In this document: positions 45,940-53,417 of the stretch, in pieces
Position numbering within the stretch: position 1 is the stretch's first letter
Layout: each line of letters opens with the position of its first letter
DNA from: Leeuwenhoekiella blandensis MED217
GTDB taxonomy: Bacteria > Bacteroidota > Bacteroidia > Flavobacteriales > Flavobacteriaceae
Reading direction: 5' to 3'
NCBI RefSeq assembly: GCF_000152985.1
Contig: NZ_CH672395.1
Location: forward strand, 831,778 to 895,777
Length of the DNA: 64,000 nt
Program-made: the position numbers and the translations under genes
Notes under the pieces: model-generated
Database searches by the model: none
Seen by the model: only the letters and a program-made list of their open reading frames with translations
Told to the model about the DNA's origin: nothing

Positions 45940-45957
45940 TCTTCTAAAACATAAATT

Positions 45958-45992
45958 AAAAAGCGCCATTCATAACGAGTGGCGCTTTTTTG
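45958..45992. terminator. Bidirectional intrinsic terminator between gcvP and the membrane operon
   Basis: AAAAAGCGCCA pairs with TGGCGCTTTTT around an 11-nt loop, followed by T on the plus strand. The A/T flanks allow it to end both gcvP and the convergent gene that stops at 45994. Confidence 0.85.
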
Positions 45993-45993
45993 T

Positions 45994-46434
45994 TTACAGC
46001 AGATCATCATCTAAATACAGTCCAAAAGGAATACAGATAACGAGTGCTGGTAAAGAGCCCATTACAAAACAATAAAGAGGAGAGGCCCACAGCATTGTCA
46101 AGTTTTCTGAAAAGTGTTCAGGATTTATAGAGCAATCATAAATGAAATAAGGGATGTCGAAAATCAACGAGAAGACGAGTAATGACAGGAATGTATAGGC
46201 CAATCCCATCAGTTTAGGATTTCGGCCTCGGCGAATTGATTTTAAGCAAAAAGCACTCGTACCGATACTAACCAAATAATTCAACATGCAGGCTATTAAA
46301 AAGAAGTAAATTATTTTGCTATCAAATACAGTTTTTATTGAATCAAATAAAAAGTGCATCATAGCCAAAAATGAAATAAGAGCAAACGTGCCTAGTAAAA
46401 TACCTCCTTTGATGGCTTTGGATTCAAGTCTCAT
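45994..46434 (-). CDS. Small membrane protein of unknown function (146 aa), third gene of the GbsR-linked operon
   Basis: A 146-residue protein with four predicted membrane helices (about 14-34, 42-62, 74-95, 112-136). No family was recognised. The predicted topology (short loops, an arginine-rich RRGRNP loop) fits an inner-membrane protein. Its start overlaps the stop of the gene upstream by one base. The order regulator, paralogue pair, this gene is the same-strand cluster that carries the TTTCA-N8-TGAAA site. Function unknown. Confidence 0.6.
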   Translation of the reverse strand: MRLESKAIKGGILLGTFALISFLAMMHFLFDSIKTVFDSKIIYFFLIACMLNYLVSIGTSAFCLKSIRRGRNPKLMGLAYTFLSLLVFSLIFDIPYFIYDCSINPEHFSENLTMLWASPLYCFVMGSLPALVICIPFGLYLDDDLL

Positions 46435-46811
46435 TATTCAACAGTATTTAAATGTTGTCTGGATTTTTTTCTTCCTCTAAAGAATAAAAAGATATTAAAG
46501 AAGAGTATCAAGCCTAAATAGATTGTAAAACCACCAATCTTTGAGCTTAGAACTTCGGCTAGATTTTGATAGGTGTTATCAAAACCATAGTCTTGGATTT
46601 CCATAATGAGCAAAGCAAACCCAATATTCAAAAGATAGAATCCTACCTTAAAAAGTCGGTTAGTAGCAAGGGCGATTTCCTCTTTCCCTTTAAAAATATC
46701 TATCATAAATAACCTTCCATTGGTGAACAGGATATTAGATACAAAAAGCGTTAGGGTGATTGTAATGGGTAAATAGATGAGGTAACCGATTAGAATTTTT
46801 GAAGTTTCCAT
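46434..46811 (-). CDS. Small membrane protein of unknown function (125 aa), paralogue of the next gene
   Basis: A 125-residue protein with three membrane segments (about 8-28, 50-70, 90-112). It aligns to the product of 46824-47171: both have TNGRxF after the first helix, then TNRLFKVGFYLLNIGFAL versus TNKLLLAGYYLINIGFVI. The pair arose by duplication. It begins 12 nt after the stop of its paralogue and overlaps the next gene by one base, so all three are cotranscribed. Function unknown. Confidence 0.65.
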   Translation of the reverse strand: METSKILIGYLIYLPITITLTLFVSNILFTNGRLFMIDIFKGKEEIALATNRLFKVGFYLLNIGFALLIMEIQDYGFDNTYQNLAEVLSSKIGGFTIYLGLILFFNIFLFFRGRKKSRQHLNTVE

Positions 46812-46823
46812 AAGTAAGTGATT

Positions 46824-47171
46824 TTAAGAATTAAATAGTTTATTAAATAAATGTGTAATAAAGTAGATGTTGAAATAGTGAAGTGTGGCCAGCAGAAAAA
46901 GTAAGAAGCCTATATACTTGCTTAGTTCGTGTATGATATCAATCGGACTCGTGATCTTAGGCCAACCACTGATAGTCACAATTACAAACCCAATGTTAAT
47001 GAGGTAATAGCCTGCAAGTAGAAGTTTGTTAGTGCGATCTGTAAGGTTATGGTCTTGAACTACATTGAAAATAAATGCTCTTCCATTGGTGTAGCATACT
47101 TTTCCTATATAATAGATGACGCCAATCATTAAAATGAGGTAAACAGCATATGTGAATAAATTATAGTTCAT
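46824..47171 (-). CDS. Small membrane protein of unknown function (115 aa), first gene of the operon
   Basis: A 115-residue protein with three membrane segments and the shared motif CYTNGRAF followed by TNKLLLAGYYLINIGF. It is the first gene of the three-gene operon, and the site TTTCA-N8-TGAAA lies 16 nt before its ATG. The GbsR/MarR-type regulator gene is just upstream on the same strand. Function unknown. Confidence 0.65.
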   Translation of the reverse strand: MNYNLFTYAVYLILMIGVIYYIGKVCYTNGRAFIFNVVQDHNLTDRTNKLLLAGYYLINIGFVIVTISGWPKITSPIDIIHELSKYIGFLLFLLATLHYFNIYFITHLFNKLFNS

Positions 47172-47187
47172 ATCATTATTTTTAAAC

Positions 47188-47205
47188 TTTCAGAAAATAT
47201 TGAAA
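47188..47205. promoter_or_regulatory. Candidate operator of the membrane-protein operon, TTTCA-N8-TGAAA
   Basis: A symmetric site between the regulator gene and the first membrane gene. On the minus strand it reads TTTCAATATTTTCTGAAA and is followed by a TTTAAAA stretch. The same pattern stands before the regulator gene; about 22 of 26 positions agree between the two. Confidence 0.6.
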
Positions 47206-47276
47206 TATATAATTGTGAATGTTTCTGGAAAATTCTTCTCAGCCTGAATTTATTCCATAGAAACCAAAGCTTAGAT

Positions 47277-47783
47277 CTAGGTCATCAGTTTCATGATGGT
47301 TTTAGTGATCCAATTTTCTTTTTGGTTAACGATTTTCTCCAGCATCGTATCTGCTTTGTTTACAAAATCGTGAAGCTCTTGCGTTTTCATTTTAAACTTT
47401 AAAGCTTCCGGACTTTCATCGGTTTCGTCAAAGTTTTTTACGCCTTCTAGAACGCGAAGTGCCGGTTTGATCTCCCGTTTGCTCCGTTCCACAGCAATCT
47501 TGCGGGCCAGGGAATCAACGTCCTGATCAGCTTTAAAATACTCCCGACGCTCACCGGGTTTGTACTCTTTATATACAATGCCCCAGTCAATAAGTCCGCG
47601 TAGGTTCATACTGGCATTACCACGAGAGATCTGCAACTCTTCCATCACATCTTCCATAGAAAGCGAATCTGGAGAGATCATTAATAATGCATGAATTTGC
47701 GCCATGGTTTTATTAATGCCCCATTGCGAACCTAATGCGCCCCAGGTTTGTAAAAATTGTGCTTTTGCTTCGTTGAATTCCAT
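47277..47783 (-). CDS. GbsR/MarR family transcriptional regulator
   Basis: 168 residues from ATG 47781-47783. The winged-helix DNA-binding domain runs about residues 8-90, with the recognition region SMEDVMEELQISRGNASMNL and the wing GIVYKEYKPGERREYF. A helical C-terminal part follows. The GbsR group represses transport genes in response to small ligands such as choline in Bacillus; the ligand here is unknown. The -7 box TATATTTG is only 3 nt before the ATG, and an inverted repeat found also before the next operon overlaps the -33 region. Autoregulation and control of the membrane genes are inferred. Confidence 0.88.
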   Translation of the reverse strand: MEFNEAKAQFLQTWGALGSQWGINKTMAQIHALLMISPDSLSMEDVMEELQISRGNASMNLRGLIDWGIVYKEYKPGERREYFKADQDVDSLARKIAVERSKREIKPALRVLEGVKNFDETDESPEALKFKMKTQELHDFVNKADTMLEKIVNQKENWITKTIMKLMT

Positions 47784-47786
47784 ACT

Positions 47787-47794
47787 CAAATATA
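47787..47794 (-). promoter_or_regulatory. -7 box of the GbsR-type regulator gene
   Basis: On the minus strand TATATTTG is followed by AGT and then the ATG start, so transcription should begin at or very near the start codon. About 19 nt upstream is CTG, within the inverted repeat. Confidence 0.6.
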
Positions 47795-47810
47795 ATTAAA
47801 TATTTTAAAG

Positions 47811-47828
47811 TTTCAGTAATTATTGAAA
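47811..47828. promoter_or_regulatory. Candidate operator upstream of the GbsR-type gene, TTTCA-N8-TGAAA
   Basis: The arms extend to AAGTTTCA/TGAAACTT (47808-47831), a perfect 8-bp inverted repeat with an 8-nt spacer. On the minus strand TTTCAATAATTACTGAAA is followed by CTTTAAAATA, closely matching the site at 47188-47205. It overlaps the -33 region of the regulator promoter. Confidence 0.65.
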
Positions 47829-47925
47829 CTTATTTACTGGTACCGCCAATAGGTATAATTTTTAAAGACTTGATTCGAAATTGAAAACCAGTTTCTAACT
47901 ATTTCTTCAAGGACTTGCAGTGAGG

Positions 47926-47955
47926 TTGTTTACTGCTTTAGTAAAACTATCTTTG
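47926..47955 (+). promoter_or_regulatory. Promoter of the GT4 gene, probably giving a leaderless mRNA
   Basis: TTG (47926-47928), a 19-nt spacer and TATCTTTG (47948-47955) match the consensus exactly. The ATG of the gene starts 5 nt after the -7 box, so the transcript should begin at the start codon. Confidence 0.8.
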
Positions 47956-47959
47956 CGCT

Positions 47960-49186
47960 ATGAACGCATTAATTATAGGTAATGTTTGGCCGGAGCCGGT
48001 TTCGTCTGCGGCGGGAACGCGCATTATGCAACTGCTGGGAAGCTTGCAAGCCCAGGGGTATGCTGTGAGTTTTGCTTGTGCCGCAGGTAAAACGCCCTAC
48101 GCTGAAGACTTGAAGGCGCTAGGTGTACAAACGCACAATATTCAATTGAACAACGCTTCATTTGATGTCTTTATCAAAGAACTCAATCCCGATCTGGTGT
48201 TGTTTGACAAGTTCGTGATCGAAGAGCAATTCGGTTGGCGGGTAAAAGAGCAGTGTCCGGGTGCGCTACGTGTTTTAGAAACGATTGACTTGCACGGCTT
48301 GAGAAAGGGGAGAGAGGCTGCTCTAAAAGCGAATGAAGCCTTTTCTGAAAGGCATTTGCATACCGATTACGCAAAGCGCGAGCTCGCCAGTATCTATCGT
48401 TGCGATCTCTCCTTAATTATTTCGGAAGCTGAAATGCAGTTGCTGCAGGAGTTTTTTAAAGTGCCCGATTCGCAATTGTTGTACTTGCCGTTTATGGTTG
48501 CACCAATTACCTCGGAAGAGCAGCAGGCTTGGAAATCTTTTGAGACGCGGAAGCATTTTGTGACGATCGGGAATTTTAGACACGAACCCAATTGGCTTTC
48601 GGTGCGGTATTTAAAAACGGAAATCTGGCCGCTCATTCGTAAGCAGTTACCGGATGCCGAAATGCGTGTTTACGGTTCGTATCCCGCAGAAAAGCATACG
48701 CAGTTGCATAATCCTAAAGAGCATTTTTATGTTTTGGGCAGAGCCGAAAGCGCGCACGAAGTTATAGAAGAAGCTCGGGTATTACTCGCACCTTTACTCA
48801 CAGGAGCAGGTTTAAAAGGAAAATTACTGGACGCCATGCAATGCGGAACGCCGGCAGTAACGACAAGCGTCGGTGCAGAAGGAATGCACGGCGAACTAGA
48901 CTTCAACGGAAGCGTGGTCGATGATCCTAAAGCCTTTGCAGAAGCTGCAATCGCATTATATAAGGACAAGAATAAATTTGCAGAAGCGCAAGCCAATGGG
49001 GCAATCATTGTAAATCAACGCTTTTCTAAAGAAGAATGGAATTCTGTTTTCAAAAAGCGGCTGAGTGATTTACAAGACAATCTGGAAACCCATCGCCTTT
49101 CAAATTTTACAGGCGCAATGCTTTGGCATCAATCGCTTCAAGCTTCTAAGTTTATGAGTAAATGGATCGAGGAAAAGAATAAATAA
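47960..49186 (+). CDS. Glycosyltransferase family 4-like protein
   Basis: A 408-residue GT-B glycosyltransferase. The N-terminal domain starts ALIIGNVWPEPVSSAAGTR, and the C-terminal nucleotide-sugar domain has HFVTIGNFRHEPNWLSVRY and the GT4 motif VLLAPLLTGAGLKGKLLDAM, followed by PAVTTSVGAEGM. Cytoplasmic, or associated with the inner face of the membrane. No neighbouring polysaccharide genes point to a product. It is convergent with the M3 peptidase, with a shared hairpin between them. Confidence 0.88.
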   Translation: MNALIIGNVWPEPVSSAAGTRIMQLLGSLQAQGYAVSFACAAGKTPYAEDLKALGVQTHNIQLNNASFDVFIKELNPDLVLFDKFVIEEQFGWRVKEQCPGALRVLETIDLHGLRKGREAALKANEAFSERHLHTDYAKRELASIYRCDLSLIISEAEMQLLQEFFKVPDSQLLYLPFMVAPITSEEQQAWKSFETRKHFVTIGNFRHEPNWLSVRYLKTEIWPLIRKQLPDAEMRVYGSYPAEKHTQLHNPKEHFYVLGRAESAHEVIEEARVLLAPLLTGAGLKGKLLDAMQCGTPAVTTSVGAEGMHGELDFNGSVVDDPKAFAEAAIALYKDKNKFAEAQANGAIIVNQRFSKEEWNSVFKKRLSDLQDNLETHRLSNFTGAMLWHQSLQASKFMSKWIEEKNK

Positions 49187-49211
49187 AAAAGCCTCATCAA
49201 GTGATGAGGCT
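49185..49211 (-). terminator. Intrinsic terminator of the M3 peptidase gene
   Basis: AGCCTCATCA (49190-49199) pairs with TGATGAGGCT (49202-49211). On the minus strand the stem is followed by six T. It may also end the plus-strand glycosyltransferase transcript less efficiently. Confidence 0.8.
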
Positions 49212-49220
49212 TAGGCTTTT

Positions 49221-51251
49221 CTATTTAATCAATCCGGCTCTTTTTAAAAGTGCTTCAGGATTAGGTTCTTTTCCGCGGAAGCGCTTGTATAAAACCATAG
49301 GATCTTCGGTGCCTCCTTGAGAGAGTACGTGATCTTTAAATTTCTGCGCGACTTCAGCATTAAAAATACCGTTTTCTTTAAAGTATGCAAAAGCATCAGC
49401 ATCCAAGACTTCTGCCCATTTGTACGAATAGTATCCGCTAGAATATCCACCTTGAAAAATATGCGAGAATGAAACACTCATACAGTTCTCGGCAACATCC
49501 GGGTAGAGTTTGGTGTTTTCAAAAGCAGCTTTTTCGTGCGCTTTTACATCGGTTATTCCGCTAGGGTCTGCACCGTGCCAAGACATATCCAAAATACCAA
49601 AACTCAACTGGCGCAGCGTTTGCATCCCTTCTTGAAAGTTGGCTGCTTTTTTGATCTTATCGATCAATACCATCGGGATGGTTTCTCCGGTCTCGTAATG
49701 CTTGGCAAATAATTCTAAAGCCTCAGGCTCGTAACACCAGTTCTCTAAAACCTGACTTGGTAATTCAACAAAATCCCAATATACAGATGGCCCAGACAGG
49801 CTAGGATAGGTGGTGTTTGCTAACATTCCGTGAAGTCCATGGCCAAACTCGTGAAACAGTGTAGTCACCTCGTTAAAAGTTAATAAAGACGGTTTTGAAG
49901 CCGTCGGTTTTGTAAAGTTGCACACATTAGAAACGTGTGGTCGCTCATTCACTCCATCTTTTTTAAACTGACCTTTGTATTGCGTCATCCAAGCTCCTGC
50001 ACGTTTCCCGGCACGCGGATGAAAATCAGCATAAAAAATGGCGATAAAATTATCCTTGTCATCAAAAACCTGATACGTCTTTACGTCTTTGTGATATTTT
50101 GGAATGTCTTGTACTTCAACAAAACGAAGCTTGTATAATTTCTGAGCAATAGTGAAGACGCCGTTAATAACATTCTCTAATTTAAAGTAGGGCTTCAGTT
50201 GCTCATCATCCAATTCAAAAAGCTCTTGCTTCAGTTTTTCAGAATAAAAAGCGCTGTCCCATTTTTGTAATTCTTCGATGCCATCGCGTTTCTTAGCGAA
50301 GTTGGCAAGTTGTGTAAATTCGCGTTCAGCCGCAGGTTTAGCTTTCTCCAGTAGATCTTGTAAGAAACGTTCTACATTCTCAGGGCTTTTAGCCATACGC
50401 TCTTCGAGAACAAAATGCGCATGGGTTTTATAGCCTAAAAGATTAGCGCGTTCCTGACGCAGATTCACGATTTTAAGAACATTCTCCTGATTGTCTAGTT
50501 CGTCATTATGAAAACCTTTTGCCCCGAAGGCTATCGCCATTTTTTTACGCAATTCACGGTTTTCAGCATATTTCATAAACGGAATGTAGCTAGGATATTC
50601 AAGTGTAAACACCCAGCCTTCTTTCCCTTTTTCCTCAGCGGTTTGTGCTGCAGCTTCTTTGGTGCTTTCCGGTAATCCGGCAAGGTCTGCTTCATCAGTA
50701 AGATGCAACTCAAACTTGTTTGTTTCGGCTAAAACATTTTCGCCAAATGTTAGCGAAAGCTTGGACAATTCGGTATCGATCTCACGTAAACGTGCTTTTT
50801 TGTCTTCAGCTAAATTAGCACCGTTGCGAGAAAAACCTTTATAGCGTTTATCTAATAACACTTCCTCTTCTCTGGTAAGATCAAGAGACTCGCGTGAATC
50901 GTAAACATTTTTAACGCGTTTAAACAAAGCTTCGTTAAGCGTAATGTCATTAGAAAACTCTGATAATAGCGGAGAAACCTCTTGGGCCGTTTTCTGAATC
51001 GTCTCGTTGGTTTCGGCACTATTCAAGTTAAAAAAGATGCTGGTTACCCGGTCTAATTGGTAACCTGCATAATCCAGCGCGGCAATGGTATTCTCAAAAG
51101 TTGCGGGTTCTGGATTGTTAGTTATTAGATCTATTTCTTGTCTTGCCTGAGCGATAGCTGCTTCAATCGCAGGCTTATAGTCTTCATTTTGTATCGCATC
51201 AAAAGGTGCGATATCAAAATTTTGCAGCAATATATTTTCTGAATCTTTCAA
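49221..51251 (-). CDS. M3 family oligopeptidase (Dcp/OpdA type)
   Basis: A 676-residue peptidase. The zinc site HEFGH occurs in the segment TLFHEFGHGLHGML (about residue 465), with the third ligand Glu in VELPSQVLENW about 25 residues further. The N-terminal helical domain has PFDAIQNEDYKPAIEAAI. No signal peptide is present, so it is cytoplasmic. It degrades short peptides, for example released signal peptides or nutrients. Dcp and OpdA cannot be told apart by reading alone. Confidence 0.93.
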   Translation of the reverse strand: MKDSENILLQNFDIAPFDAIQNEDYKPAIEAAIAQARQEIDLITNNPEPATFENTIAALDYAGYQLDRVTSIFFNLNSAETNETIQKTAQEVSPLLSEFSNDITLNEALFKRVKNVYDSRESLDLTREEEVLLDKRYKGFSRNGANLAEDKKARLREIDTELSKLSLTFGENVLAETNKFELHLTDEADLAGLPESTKEAAAQTAEEKGKEGWVFTLEYPSYIPFMKYAENRELRKKMAIAFGAKGFHNDELDNQENVLKIVNLRQERANLLGYKTHAHFVLEERMAKSPENVERFLQDLLEKAKPAAEREFTQLANFAKKRDGIEELQKWDSAFYSEKLKQELFELDDEQLKPYFKLENVINGVFTIAQKLYKLRFVEVQDIPKYHKDVKTYQVFDDKDNFIAIFYADFHPRAGKRAGAWMTQYKGQFKKDGVNERPHVSNVCNFTKPTASKPSLLTFNEVTTLFHEFGHGLHGMLANTTYPSLSGPSVYWDFVELPSQVLENWCYEPEALELFAKHYETGETIPMVLIDKIKKAANFQEGMQTLRQLSFGILDMSWHGADPSGITDVKAHEKAAFENTKLYPDVAENCMSVSFSHIFQGGYSSGYYSYKWAEVLDADAFAYFKENGIFNAEVAQKFKDHVLSQGGTEDPMVLYKRFRGKEPNPEALLKRAGLIK

Positions 51252-51435
51252 TTTTCTCTAGATTTTTTTGAATTAAATGTATTTTAGCTAGTATTATGAT
51301 ATCTTTGACGATAATTTTCTTTACTTTAAAGTAAATTTGTTACTCCAAAAATACTAGCACAGATATGTAGCAAGGGTTTGATTAATAATATTTAGAATGG
51401 TTAATAAATACTTTAATTTACCTTATACATTTCTC

Positions 51436-51465
51436 GAGAGCCGTTTTTAACGGCTCTCTTTTTTT
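51436..51465 (+). terminator. Strong plus-strand intrinsic terminator with no plus-strand gene upstream
   Basis: GAGAGCCGTT (51436-51445) and AACGGCTCTC (51449-51458) form a perfect 10-bp stem with a TTT loop and a run of seven T. Both flanking genes are on the minus strand, so the terminated transcript must start inside the 51252-51435 gap. On the minus strand the stem is followed by GAGAAATG, without a T-run. Confidence 0.85.
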
Positions 51466-51509
51466 GCACGGCTAAAAGGTTGAAGAATAAAGGCTTGCCT
51501 AAAAGTCCT

Positions 51510-51989
51510 TTACTTTTTGATCGAGGCAGCGCCTTTGATCACTTTTTCTTTGAGTCCGTTTTTGAAGGCAATGATATTCTCACGAATCTTTACATCTGAA
51601 GCTCCAAGAATTTGAGCAGCCAGTATTCCTGCATTTTGAGCGCCGTCAAGGGCTACCGTTGCCACAGGAACACCTCCCGGCATTTGTAGAATAGAAAGCA
51701 CAGAATCCCACCCGTCTATCGAATTACGGGATTTTACGGGTACGCCAATTACGGGTAGCGGAGATAATGAAGCGATCATTCCCGGTAAATGTGCTGCACC
51801 ACCAGCACCGGCGATAATCACCTGAATACCGCGCTCATGCGCGTTTTTACCATAGTCAAACAATTTATCTGGAGTGCGGTGTGCCGAAACGATATCAACT
51901 TCAGTTTTGATTCCCAGTTGTTCAAGAACATCTATCGCTGCTTGCATCACCGGCATATCGCTGGTGCTTCCCATGATTATTCCTACCAT
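51510..51989 (-). CDS. purE: N5-carboxyaminoimidazole ribonucleotide mutase
   Basis: A 159-residue class I PurE that moves the carboxylate of N5-CAIR to give CAIR in purine synthesis. The signatures are GIIMGSTSDMPVM at the N-terminus, DIVSAHRTPDKLFDYG with the active-site His, and the phosphate-binding GAGGAAHLPGMIA. It follows purK by 62 nt on the same strand, so the two successive steps are coded together. Confidence 0.97.
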   Translation of the reverse strand: MVGIIMGSTSDMPVMQAAIDVLEQLGIKTEVDIVSAHRTPDKLFDYGKNAHERGIQVIIAGAGGAAHLPGMIASLSPLPVIGVPVKSRNSIDGWDSVLSILQMPGGVPVATVALDGAQNAGILAAQILGASDVKIRENIIAFKNGLKEKVIKGAASIKK

Positions 51990-52051
51990 AATTGTTTTTT
52001 TAGTACGCTAAGTGCGTTTTGAATTGAATTTATTTTGTTGAAGTTCAGAAA

Positions 52052-53209
52052 TTATTTGGTGATCACGCGAATAGCATTTTTAACTTGTTCGGCAATTTTG
52101 CGCGCTTCACTCAAGTCGCTGTTCACGATCGTCACGTGGCCCATCTTTCTAAAAGGTCTGGTCTCGCGTTTTCCATAAATATGCGGAGTAACGCCTTTAA
52201 GCGCCATAATATCTTCGATCTTCTCGTAGTACACGTCGCCGGTGTAACCTTCTGCTCCCACAAGATTTACCATCACAGCTCCTATTTTACTTTCGGTTTC
52301 TCCTAACGGAAGGTTTAAAATCGCGCGTAAATGCTGCTCAAACTGATTGGTATAACTTCCTTCGATGCTATAATGACCGCTGTTGTGCGGGCGCGGAGCA
52401 ACTTCGTTTACTAAAATCTCATCATCTTGAGTCTGAAACATTTCTACAGCTAGCAATCCCACGTGTTCAAACGCTTCAGAAACCTGAGTGGCAACTTCAC
52501 GCACTTTTTTTGCGACTTCATCATCAATGCGGCCCGGGCAGATCACATACTCGACCTGATTGGCCTCTGGATGAAATTCCATTTCTACGACAGGATATGT
52601 TTTTACTTCACCTTTTGGGGATCGTACCACGATTACAGCCAACTCATTCTTAAACGGAATCATTTGCTCTGCGATGCACGGCGTGTCTGTAAGTTTCTCG
52701 AGATCTTCCTGAGAGCGAACGACCTGAACCCCTTTGCCGTCATAGCCGCCTTGCGTGCTTTTCCACACAAATGGAAAGCTGTTTTGATTAGCGGTAAGCG
52801 CAAGTTTAAGATCATCGAGCGTTGGATATTTTTTATAGGGTGCCGTCGGAATATTTTTTTCGGTATAAAAATCCTTTTGAATTCCTTTATCCTGAATTTT
52901 TCGCAAGGTTTGCGGACTAGGATAAACGGCGATTCCCTCGTTTTCCAGTTTTTCTAAAGCGTCAACATTTACGGCTTCGATCTCAAAAGTCACTACATCT
53001 GCCTGCTTTCCGAAGTTGTAAACGGTATCAAAATCCATCAAGTCTCCTTGTTGAAAATAATTGGCTGCTAAGCGAGAAGGCGCTTCCGGATTAGGATCTA
53101 AAACCAGCGTTTGGATATCAAATTTACGGGTCTCATAAAGTAGCATTTTACCCAATTGACCACCGCCAAGAATAGCGAGTTTAAAATCTGAAGAAAAATA
53201 TGAGGTCAT
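52052..53209 (-). CDS. purK: 5-(carboxyamino)imidazole ribonucleotide synthase
   Basis: A 385-residue ATP-grasp enzyme that carboxylates AIR with bicarbonate and ATP. The N-terminal domain has LAILGGGQLGKML, the ATP-grasp domain has FVWKSTQGGYDGKGVQVV (about residues 147-164) and the metal/ATP segment VNEVAPRPHNSGHYSIEG. Transcribed with purE downstream. Confidence 0.96.
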   Translation of the reverse strand: MTSYFSSDFKLAILGGGQLGKMLLYETRKFDIQTLVLDPNPEAPSRLAANYFQQGDLMDFDTVYNFGKQADVVTFEIEAVNVDALEKLENEGIAVYPSPQTLRKIQDKGIQKDFYTEKNIPTAPYKKYPTLDDLKLALTANQNSFPFVWKSTQGGYDGKGVQVVRSQEDLEKLTDTPCIAEQMIPFKNELAVIVVRSPKGEVKTYPVVEMEFHPEANQVEYVICPGRIDDEVAKKVREVATQVSEAFEHVGLLAVEMFQTQDDEILVNEVAPRPHNSGHYSIEGSYTNQFEQHLRAILNLPLGETESKIGAVMVNLVGAEGYTGDVYYEKIEDIMALKGVTPHIYGKRETRPFRKMGHVTIVNSDLSEARKIAEQVKNAIRVITK

Positions 53210-53378
53210 TAATTCTATGTCTTTATACGATAAAAAATTAGTCTTGCAAAAGTAACTTATTACCTATAGAAAGTCGAATTGCGTCGGCAAATACTTCGGT
53301 TTAAAAAGCTCAAAAAAAGAATTAAAGCGGGTTTAGTGTAATTCAATGTTGGTCAACCCAATATTCATCTACAATATG

Positions 53379-53386
53379 TATATTTG
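53379..53386 (+). promoter_or_regulatory. -7 box of the hpt-adk gene
   Basis: TATATTTG lies 32 nt before ATG 53418 and inside the longer frame from 53346. No TTG occurs at the -33 position. The location supports the shorter start. Confidence 0.5.
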
Positions 53387-53417
53387 GCATCTAGCTAGAA
53401 CCACAGCCAAACTAACC

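Noticed and set aside
53346-53417. 24-residue N-terminal extension of the hpt-adk protein
   Set aside because: A TATATTTG promoter box lies within it and the family start is at 53418.
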